A DNA stretch of 64,000 bases, from the NCBI GenBank assembly GCA_002946415.1, contig NJPS01000013.1:62001-126000 (forward strand), given 5' to 3'. This DNA is from Rutstroemia sp. NJR-2017a BVV2. Taxonomy: Eukaryota; Ascomycota; Leotiomycetes; Helotiales; Rutstroemiaceae. The notes under the pieces were generated by a model. The model searched no databases and had not been told where the DNA came from. It was given only the letters and a program-made list of their open reading frames with translations. This document shows, in pieces, positions 46,559 through 55,852 of this stretch (position 1 is the stretch's first letter; each line of letters opens with the position of its first letter). The position numbers and the translations under genes were made by a program.

Positions 46559-47643
46559 ATGTCGCAAACTTCCAATACTGCTGTGCAAAGCAATGCCCTA
46601 TCTGAGTGAGTCGGGTTGTATTGACTCTTCTTCTGTTTACCATTTAGGATTTCTTGCTACTTACAATCTTCCATATCCTTTTCACTCGTCCCATCAACTC
46701 TTCCCATTTACACTCACCTCCCTTCCGATCCCCTCTCAGCTATCACACTTTACTCCTATCCACTTCTTCCAGTATCTCATATCCTAGATTATGTATAGCG
46801 AACAATAGACTGACCTCTCGACCATCTAGTTCTGGAAGCACTTCCTCAACTACCTCAAACCAATACTCCTCTACGAGTGACTCCAACCTCTCTGCTGAAC
46901 GCATCCAACGCTACATTGAAGACCCGTATACTACTACACTATACGGATCTCTCAATGTCCGACTAGCCTACACTGTCCCAACTCACCTCAATCAATACAC
47001 TACTGCCGGTCATACTGTCCCTTACGTATCCCACAATCTCGAACCCGATTCTGATACTCTTGACCATCTCCACCAACTCTACTCTAACGATACCCCTACC
47101 ACTCAAACCATGTATGCTCAAGGACCTTCCTATGCGAATGAATACCTCAACATCACCCAAGCATCTGCCTCTACCGCCCAAGCATCTGCCTCTGTCACCC
47201 AAGTATCTGCCTCTGCCACCCAAGCACCTACTTCCTTCGACCAGTGGACCTACAGCACTGCCCACTCAGATACTTCCTGTTACAACATAAACCTCACCGC
47301 TGATCTGAACCAGCCCCATACGTCCGACTATGGATCCCTAACTACTCAACCTTTTCATCCTTGCATAGCAACCTCCACCACACATCCAGTCCAGCCTGCC
47401 AGTGGTCCCCTCATCTACTCATCCCATACTGCTCAACCGCCTCAGCCGTCCGAGTCCTCTATCACTACTCACCCCTATACATTCCCGTCCGCTCCTTACG
47501 CAACACATCCTCATGAAACCTCCTATACACCCAACTACGCTGCTCATTCCGTCTATCCCCCCTCCATTGTTCAAGCAGTCTATGTCATGCGCACCAAGCT
47601 TCGAGACTTCGATGATATCTTCAACAGATCCACTCAACAATAA
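46559..47643 (+). CDS. Array copy B: long member of the unrecognised family, with a low-complexity insert
   Basis: Two exons, 46559-46605 and 46830-47643, give 286 residues; the intron is 224 bp, phase 2, with a good branch site (AGACTGACC) and acceptor. Exon 1 encodes MSQTSNTAVQSNALS, aligned with copies A and C. The middle motif is ERIQRYIEDPYTTTLYGSLN (residues 39-58). It is followed by about 200 residues rich in Thr, Ser, Pro, His and Tyr that copies A and C lack, including a 7-residue repeat (QASASTA-like, four copies). The protein ends with SIVQAVYVMRTKLRDFDDIF (about 261-280) and NRSTQQ. The unspliced frame starting at 46654 also covers exon 2 but reads intron sequence and loses the conserved N-terminus. 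Function unknown. Confidence 0.78.
47157..47233 (+). repeat. In-frame 21-bp minisatellite in array copy B
   Basis: Four imperfect units of the CCCAAGCATCTGCCTCT type encode QASASTA / QASASVT / QVSASAT / QAPTSFD. Confidence 0.85.
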
Positions 47644-47943
47644 GTTCTATGACGACTCCGTCACACTAGTGACTTATAAATGACAAGAGGCTTGGGGCCT
47701 TAGCACAAAAAGTGTTTTCCTATCTCATTTTTTTCTGCTTTCAGTCAGATTTCCTCTCCCAAAAAGATTTCACTACCCTTCAAACTTCTCTATCTCCACC
47801 GTTCTCTCGGCTTCATGTATCTGAACGAAGTCTTAGATGGCCATGCCATCAGCAGCCTTGGAGTCAACGAAGGCTCGTGCCTTGGAGCTTGTATGGGGAC
47901 AGTTTGCATATGTGTATTCTTTCGAGATATGTTCTTAACTATC

Positions 47944-48345
47944 TCAAAGTCCCGTTAGTTCCAGAACAATGACAGAGCTTCGATTTCGCGCAACCAACCA
48001 TTGCCATCTAATCTGTGTTAGAAGAATGACTGTTGTTGGCAAGTCTAATCGAGACATGTTAGTATCAAACAATATTTGACCGTTTAGGCCTACTGGTGCG
48101 AAATTCATGAAGTTCCAACTTAAGTACTTGTCCGTATTACTGGATACAAAGACCCCTTTAGGTTGTGAGGCACTGCGGAGCATGAAACACAGGCCGATTT
48201 GGGATAGTGCCTTGGAGCTGTTGACTGTAGTCAAACAAATATCCGAAAGTCTCTGAGATATTGTAGTGTTTTCGTTGTCCAAATGCCTTTTGGGTATGGT
48301 TGGATCCCTGTTATTTCTGCAGAGTGGGGTTAAGAAGTCAGTCAT
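47944..48345 (-). pseudogene. Possible coding fragment overlapping a dispersed repeat
   Basis: An ATG-to-stop frame of 133 codons without recognisable domain. Its first third (RHLDNENTTISQRLSD) is shared with the degenerate sequence at 20899-21010, so the frame is probably part of an older, larger coding sequence or repeat family. There is no signal peptide or clear membrane segment. Confidence 0.35.
48191..48330. repeat. Dispersed repeat, copy 2 (partner at 20899-21010)
   Basis: Shared landmarks are CGATTTGGGA, GTCAAA, TCTGAGATATT, TTTTCGTTGTCC and a TTATTTCTGCA end. The two copies are 27 kb apart in the same orientation. Confidence 0.6.
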
Positions 48346-49503
48346 TTCAGGTTAAGAAGTCAGATTAGCCACAACCCCTCTAAATGAGAAGCCACAAGTG
48401 CCACAGTTTTGCTTCTATGTAGTAGGTGCCTCATTACAGGCCGGGCGCATCACCGAAAAGGGCAAAGTAGCATGGTGCCCCTGTTAATTAAACCGGTCCA
48501 TTATTGCTGATAACCAGCAGCGCACTACTACTTCAGTACGGCGTTTGATCGACCGACTCATCATATTGATATTGGAGGCTGTTACTCCTCTTGGAGAATC
48601 CTGGGAACTGCCACCGCGTTACATACCTCGTGAATGCGCACATTGAAAATGGACCGAGTATCAATAGATTCGCAGATAAATGAAAAGGAAAGGTCAGCAA
48701 TCATAGTCATGCGACTTGATACATACCAGGAATAATGCGCAACATTTGGGCATGTATGATTCTTGGTGAGTGAGTGCTGCATTTGGACAAAGAGGCGGCG
48801 GAGAGTGTATACGATGCTTGTCTATCAAGCGGGGCGGATTTGCCTCGAAATTTGCTGAGAGGTAACATGATGGAAAACTGGAAAACGAGGACATGCAATT
48901 TCCTTGGAATGAATGACAGGATGCGATTGGTGTGCTCTGGTAGTCTATACACAGATATCGGGATACTTCTTATGTGTTACCGAGCCACCCTTCGCGTCTG
49001 CACGGGTTATACAGTATTACGTTAACTCCCCTACATTATTTCTATCGATCGCCAACAGGGAATTATCCAATCATAGATTATCACCGACCTCACATGCAAC
49101 GAACCACTACAGTCGGGCTTTTCATCTTGCAAGTCCACTACTTCCCCGGCCGGAGATCCAACTATACCAACAACGAGTGCCCAATGACTTAGTACGTACG
49201 GCTTACTCTGGAAAGGTAGACCCCTGCGAGGTAGACTCCTGCGTGATTATTATTTGATGATTATTTGTAGGATCGAAGTGATTCAGACGTTCTTTTCCAT
49301 CATATTATAGAGCTACATTCAAAAAATTGTGGGTTCTTAATTATTTAATCCCATCCCATAGCCTTACGGTGCATTTTTAGTGCTCAGCAGGACCTTCTTG
49401 ATACGGATTCTTCTTCCCTCGCCGCTTGTTAGAGACGGCCAAGAGAGCGTTGTGTAACATGGTTATTGACTGATTTCAGCGGAAAGTTCCTACATGCCAC
49501 ATA

Positions 49504-49510
49504 CATATAA
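49504..49510 (+). promoter_or_regulatory. TATA-like element of array copy C
   Basis: TATAAGA lies 163 bp before the ATG. CACGTG is at 49635-49640, 32 bp before the ATG. Confidence 0.5.
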
Positions 49511-49666
49511 GACTTTCTTTCCCTTCTGCGATATGGAACCGTGCTTTTCATTCTCAGCTATCTTTCCAATTCACTTTATTTGTGTCGTTCTACCTTCAGG
49601 TGCCTCCCTCCCGATCCTGCGTTCTATTCATCATCACGTGCTCTATTTGGCTTTCAAAGACCAACC

Positions 49667-50165
49667 ATGTCTCGAACCTACAACACAGCTGTGCAAGGCA
49701 GCGCAAGATCTGAGTGAGTATAGCTCCTACCACCTATCCCTCGGCCCTCTTCATGACCTTTCACTCATTCCCTTCCCCCTACTCCCTATCCCGTCAACCT
49801 TCCCACCACATATTCTCCACTCTCATCCCTTCAGTTTAATCATCCTCCTCCCATTCTTCTATGATTTACAAATAGCTAACCACTATCGCATCCATCACCA
49901 TAGCTCTGGAAGTGCCCCCATAGTTGCATCTACCTCAATCACCTCATCCAATCCCTCGAACTCCAACCTCTCCACCGAGCGCATTCAAGCCTATATCTCC
50001 GATCAACATCATAGTACGACCTATGCATCACTCAACAACCAATCGAACACAAAAACCTCATTACATACTGCTCATCCCACTGTCCCGACTACCATCGTCT
50101 CCGCAGTATACAACATGCGCACACAGATTCGTGATTTCGACGATGCTTTCAACGGACGTCGTTAG
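49667..50165 (+). CDS. Array copy C: short member of the unrecognised family
   Basis: Two exons, 49667-49713 and 49904-50165, give 102 residues; the intron is 190 bp, phase 2, with GTGAGT donor, GCTAAC branch site and TAG acceptor. Exon 1 encodes MSRTYNTAVQGSARS. The middle motif is ERIQAYISDQHHSTTYASLN (residues 41-60). The C-terminal motif TIVSAVYNMRTQIRDFDDAF (79-98) ends NGRR, as in copy A. An unspliced frame (49494-50165) covers exon 2 but runs through exon 1 in another frame, so it does not explain the conserved N-terminus. No signal peptide or membrane segment. It is closest in length and ending to copy A. Function unknown. Confidence 0.78.
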
Positions 50166-52232
50166 GAATGATGAGATGGGTGGTATATAAGGTCAAAATA
50201 TGGTCGGGCGTTCAAAGGAAAAGCAAAAGAGATGGGCAGGACAATGATTCATAGATTGGGTTCGGGTTTAAGGATTGAAGTGTGATGAAAAAGGGGTAAT
50301 GCGCAAACAGATAGGATAAAGGATAACCCTTGGATGAGATAGCAATTCAAATGACAGTCTACCATTAAGAAGAACTTTTTAGTGAACGTTGTGATAAATG
50401 TAAATGTTCAAATCAGATTTGGTGAATTTCAAATCACAACTAACCTCCTGTCACTAGACAGCCCCCGCAGCGCATCTTCCAGCTTTCGTTCGTAGCCAGG
50501 TCGAACAAATAATTGTTACGCACAAATGTTGGACAAAGTACGCGAAAGTTCAAGGACTAAACGCGATCCATCTAACGAAAGCCTGTGTAACTTCGTATCG
50601 GCGTTATGGTTTTTGCCGAAGAGAAATGTGATGTGTTGTCTTGGTGTGAACCCCTGGTCAGTGCATATTACGCTAACTTGATACGCAATACCGACCCTCG
50701 CGAGCCTCGGTAGTGAAAGATTGCTCTGGTGCTCCACGGCTATAGCAGATGTTAGATAAGGCTGGACGGATGCAACTCCCAGTCTATTTTAATACTAAGA
50801 ATTCGATATCTCCATTTTTTCAGCCTGACAGCCCGCAGATATGTGGTATGCTCACTCAGACAGACATACTTACGCATCATAAAGTGTGCCTCGCCGGTCC
50901 GATGTCTCACCTTATCTGCAGGGTAGTAGTTCTATGGTGAGATCTGATATGATAGACAACAATGGCGGCGTTATTATCTTGCAATATCTTGTACTACTCA
51001 CTATATATTATCGACAGTTGGTAATAGTTTGACCTGACGACCCTCGAAGGATCGTGCGGCTGCAATTTATGACGCACCGTAAGATTATTGTTGTAGGGCT
51101 TGGGAGCGCTTCCCTCGATATCGAGCCTGTATGGTATAGTCAACTGTTGGTGGACTTTGCCTAATTCCATGAGAACACAACGTCAACGTCACAAAGGGGA
51201 TATAACTGTTAAGGATGATACCACTAACAACCGATGTGGAGTGCGCTTGTCATACCCACTGCGGACACTAATATGCTGCTTGCAGGGTCGAATAGTTATG
51301 CTTATCCCCGCATCGGGACATGCGACGGAAAGCAAATCTTTGTAAACGGACAAGCAGTGTAGATCTGTCAGTCATGTGATTAAAGTAGGATGCGCATACA
51401 TATGGATAGAGTGCACGCGCTAGACGATGGCGTAATTACCAATTTAGCCGTTTTTATTTCCGAATCCTACAGCCTTACAGCGGGGACTCCGTACGAGGTC
51501 ACTAGGTCCAATATCCCGAATAACGTGCTGACTCCTAGGTCCGGGCCGCATCATCTAGCCGTCCACTCAACATGCTAACGGACTGTTGTAGATCCGATGA
51601 TTCACCCCGGCTGAGGGTGGATTTGTACGATTATAGAACATTGTTGGTGAGCCTATCGTGCTTTTAGCAACGCAAGTAATTAATAATTTTGCGAGATCAG
51701 AACCGCGCCCGAATCGTACTTGATTGAAATTGTATCCACAAACGCCAGGCACCTCGATCACTTTTGAAATCTAGAAATCTAGAAACCTTGACATATTGTG
51801 ATAAGTGAAACGACCTGCCTGATTGTACCTGTCCAATAATACAACAACCGCGTACTTCGTAGAATATCTAGCTTACCGGGAATTCCCGGAATATTTGCGG
51901 CATACCATCCTGCCTGCCTCCCACGCTTATCGAGTCTACACAGCTAAACGCCTCGATCTGCTCTTTTAGTCACCATACAATCTATTGGTTGAATAGTATA
52001 AGTGACTTGGAAAGTGTAATCCCAGCTACGTGGAAACTTACTATCCCTATCCAAGCCACGGTAATGCAACACACACTGCATATGAAAAAGAGGCGGCGGA
52101 GTACGAGATAGACTTCATATATGAAGAATAGGCGTTCGAGTACGACGTTACGGACCTTACGGTATGCTGATACATATTAGTAAATGGATCTGGTGAAACT
52201 TGGTTACCTGGGTAAAAAGGGATGTAGATATG

Positions 52233-52390
52233 TACTTGGTCTCAAGGATAAATAATCCCTCCTAGTTGTTCTACACTCTAAATTTTGACCAATAATATAA
52301 CGCCGACAATGTTCTGTCTGCTAATTGATTGGTCGCCCAATACAAGCCACAACGACTAGGGGGGGAATTATTTATCCTTGAGACCAAGTA
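52233..52390. mobile_element. MITE-like element with about 33-bp terminal inverted repeats
   Basis: 52233-52265 and 52356-52390 are reverse complements for the first 24 bases (starting TACTTGGTCTCAAGG) with small differences inward. A second internal pair (GACCAAT near 52290, ATTGGTC near 52330) makes most of the 158 bp self-complementary. TA dinucleotides lie next to both ends, compatible with a Tc1/mariner-type target site. No coding capacity. Confidence 0.7.
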
Positions 52391-53060
52391 TAATGGGTTT
52401 CTCAATGGTCCTATCAGGGCGTAGAAGTTTTGGTTGCGAGGGGTTTTCATAGGCCCAATGTTTACGACACGCGCCGTTCGACGAATCACCATATAATCGC
52501 TTGCAGTAATGCATGTCATCGAATGATTGAACTTTGCTAAGGTTTTCCCTTCACGAAGGCTGACGAAGGTTCTTCGTTTGACATCCTGCTCCTGCTTCTG
52601 CTCCACCCGAAAAGAACACCCCCCAGTACCTGCGTTGGCCGGACCTTCACACTCCACACATATATTTATTGAATGTTGTACACATTCTTCGATAATTTAC
52701 AGCAAAGTAGAACTTTGAGATATTTTGCTCAGAACTAATTTAATGATGAGAGCAACTCCTATTATCCCAGTGTGTCAAATTATATATTATATTACGACTT
52801 GAATCAAGAGGACAAGTCTTCCATTGAATAGAGTCTTGTCAGAGGTTTCTGTGTGTGGTGTAGGTTCCTTCATGTCCTTCCGGATGAACGATCACTGCTC
52901 ACAATGCTCACCCAGGCATACATGAGCGCTCCAGGATTGTTCGCGCATAAGCGTCCAAGCCCATCAATTCTCAAGCTACCTGACTGAAACATCGCAAAGA
53001 AGCTCATGGTATTATTACCTCCTTTCGGATTTCGAGCCACAATCAAGACATAAGGCTTCA

Positions 53061-53070
53061 TATAAAAGAA
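53061..53070 (+). promoter_or_regulatory. TATA-like element of array copy D
   Basis: TATAAAAGAA lies 171 bp before the ancestral start position (53232) and 216 bp before the present ATG (53277). No CACGTG is seen near the start, unlike copies A and C. Confidence 0.45.
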
Positions 53071-53276
53071 ACTCCTATCCCGCACAGTGGATTGAACCTT
53101 TTCTTCTGACCAATTCCTCCAAAAGCCTCCCCTAGTACACTTTTCCGACTTGGAAGTTTCTTGTTCTATCCTCGAAGGCCTGCATCCATTGCTTGCTTTC
53201 ATTCATTATTCCAGTCTTCCTTATTTCGATCATATCTAAGATCCAGCAATCTTCCAACACAGCCACGCAAGACACT

Positions 53277-54029
53277 ATGTCTTCTAAGTAAGTTGTCTTG
53301 GTTTTGTCTCTCTATGTCGTTTTCTTTTCTCCGTAAACCACCTTCTTGTGTCACCTTTACACATATCCTTCACTCTCCACTTCCCAAGCTCCCGCTGCTG
53401 CCGTGTGTTTCCTTAGCCCCCATCTGGCTCCCTGGCTCCCATCCCCACCTCAGTCTTTATCCATTGTCCACATGTTATACTTTGGACCCTCCTTTCTCTT
53501 TCTCAAACAATTCTAGTCCAGATACCATGCTGCCAAAGACAGACTAACCTTTCGACCGTGTAGCTCGGGAAACACTTCCTTCCCTCCCTCCACCACCAAG
53601 CAACACTCTGCTGCGACCAAGCGCAAACTCTCGGGCGAGCGTGTTCATAGCTACCTCGGTGATACACATTGCACTACACCCTATGCATCACTCAACACAC
53701 GATCCATCTCTGCTACGACCACACACTCCAACTCACCCTATGCCGGTGATACTCACCCGCGCAACGCCTATCCATCTGTCACCACGACACATGCAAACTA
53801 CTCCACAACCCATCCAGCCCGCCATCAACCCACCAGCGCCACCACCTACACAGCGCAGCCTTGCCCTACCCAGCCCGTCCACCCTTACCAGCCCGCCTCC
53901 ACGACCCACGCGAACTACACCCCTCCACACCAGTCCACGTACCCACCCACTATCGTCCACGCTGTCTATAATATGCGTGGCAAGCTTCACGACTTTGACG
54001 TCGCGTTCAATGGACATAACCAACAATAA
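53277..54029 (+). CDS. Array copy D: long member of the unrecognised family with a shifted or lost start
   Basis: Two exons, 53277-53287 and 53564-54029 (intron 276 bp, phase 2), give 158 residues from the first available in-frame ATG. Alignment with copy A shows that exon 1 formerly began at 53232: all 18 codons line up (SKIQQSSNTATQDTMSS), but the start is now ATA. Using the ATG at 53277 removes the conserved NTAV segment. The second exon has no stop over 155 codons and keeps ERVHSYLGDTHCTTPYASLN (residues 29-48 of the short form), a Thr/His/Pro-rich insert like copy B, and TIVHAVYNMRGKLHDFDVAF before the NGHNQQ end. The intact second exon argues for recent or continuing function; the start change argues for decay. 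No longer competing frame explains the conservation. Confidence 0.62.
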
Positions 54030-55852
54030 GGTTCCTGACCATATCATTATACTAGCGGCGTATAAGAATAGACGATGTGAAATTAGGTACGTTACCTCGT
54101 ACCGGTAGCCAGGTTTAGAACACTGATGGAAACAGGTTATTAAGATATGGAAAAGAAAAGCGTTGATGAGTGATGACATTTCGGTCTGAAATTTAGAATG
54201 AGATGGGATGGGAAGGGTGGATGGGATGGGTGGATGGGTGGATGGGTGGATGGGTGGATGGTGGGTGGATGGGTGGGATACATAGGTGGATGGATGGGAT
54301 ACATGGTGGATGGGTGGATAGGTGGACGGTGGATGCATGGATGGAATGAATACAGGGAATGCCAAGATAACGCCTCAACTAAATCTAACGACAAACGAAC
54401 GACGTGATGATAGGAAAGAGCAGGCTCTAACTTAGAGATCAAATAAGGAAATAATAAATAAAACAATCCTTCTCATTATGTGCTGACTTTCACATAAGCT
54501 AATGAGTAGAGCCATCACTCAATGTGCCTCGAGGAAGGATGTCCAGTAACTTGATGTCACATGATATAGCCCTACGGTCGAATCCGACTTTGTCCATCAG
54601 TACCTGACCGCTCATGCGCGCTGACTATAAATTGGAAATCATATGTCTTAGCCTCCGCCAACATGCATTTCGTGTTTGTTGCCCCCCAAGAGCAGTGTGG
54701 AATCATTTTACCTGTATCCGACCTCCACCTCACTCCCACCGTAACAGCTGGAACGATTGGTACTGTGCATAACAGCATGTGAAGCATCGCTGTCAACCTT
54801 GCAATCGCCCCTCGGCCTCTCGCTCTCACTCTCGGTTTACATTCCTCCTTTTCCTCCGGCTCTGCAAGGTAGACTGATATGAAAGTGGTCTAAGCACACC
54901 GAAAAGGTGGCTTTAGGCTAGGACCCAGGTGCGTGCTTGTACCGAAGGTTGCGGCCTCAGCAACCTGCATGAAGAGCAGCAGCATTTTGTGGACGTCAGG
55001 CTAGGCCACTCGCTTGCATGAAGCCCAGTCCATGCAGGCTAGGCCTGCATAGACAATGACCAGCATAGACAGTAACCGGCATACATCCAAGCTGCAGACT
55101 AATATAATGGTATACGCGCCTGCTCCCTCCCGCTGAAGATTGAATGAAGGAAGCCATGGTCTCATCCCGTGATCGGTTGTATAATTTGCACATGATATTA
55201 TCGACGGTAATACTGAAATGCAAGGCTTACCATGGTATGCAGAGGCTTGCTGTGGCTGTACGCTAGACTAGTACTAGCGCGGAACGCCTTGCCTGGTATC
55301 CGCTATGAGGATTCAGGAAGAAGATTTCCGTTTGAAAACCAATATTTTATGTGACTTCCACAACCCGCAGCTCAGCCTCTCCCACACTTTGCCCTTCGTG
55401 CCCCTCCATTAATCCCCGCCTTCAGCACCACCACCACCCCCACTACCGTCATCCACCGCATTTCGCCGTTTCACGACACCTTAAGGCAACCAGAAAAACA
55501 GAAAATCGTAGAGAGAAAATCCATCTCCATTCTAATAATATATCATAGCTCTGTCTAAAAATAATGATAATTTCGTGACTCTATCCGATGAAAATTGTCT
55601 GCTTGCTTCGAAAACAATAAAAACAACACAGACCTAATAAACCTTTACCTGCTCCAGCCAATTATTCGCCCCTAATAAAACAATAGTCGGTACACTCTAG
55701 ATTAGCCTTACTCAAAGGAAAGCAAGCAAAAATGAGCGGCAACGATGTACTAAACGAGAGACTTGTATGAAAAAAGCAAAAGCAAGAAATATCTCCTCCT
55801 CTGCGCTTTCGTTACTCTGCCAATCTACCACCCTTCGAACCCATGAACACAA
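54030..55852. other. Intergenic region with a GGATGGGT minisatellite
   Basis: About 1.8 kb at the right end of the accessory stretch, containing the minisatellite at 54196-54340. No supported gene. Confidence 0.5.
54196..54340 (+). repeat. GGATGGGT/GGTGGATG minisatellite
   Basis: Irregular tandem units of 8-12 bp over about 145 bp downstream of array copy D. The His/Pro/Ser-rich frames on its complement are by-products. Confidence 0.9.

Larger units (their letters stand above)
47644..49666. other. Gene-poor region between array copies B and C
   Basis: About 2 kb containing a 133-codon minus-strand frame (47944-48345) that overlaps a dispersed repeat, and the copy C promoter. Nothing else is supported. 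Confidence 0.5.
50166..53231. other. Gene-poor region between array copies C and D
   Basis: About 3 kb with a second inverted-repeat element (52233-52390) and the copy D promoter. Short frames show no recognisable content. Confidence 0.5.

Noticed and set aside
46654..47643. Single-exon 329-codon model for array copy B
   Set aside because: It begins inside the intron; the conserved NTAV first exon at 46559 and a consistent phase-2 splice favour the spliced model.
49494..50165. Single-exon 223-codon model for array copy C
   Set aside because: It reads exon 1 in the wrong frame and translates the intron; the spliced model explains conservation with copies A, B and D.
53733..54365. 210-codon minus-strand frame with repeated HPPIHPS segments
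   Set aside because: Its first part is a translation of the minisatellite and the rest overlaps copy D's second exon.
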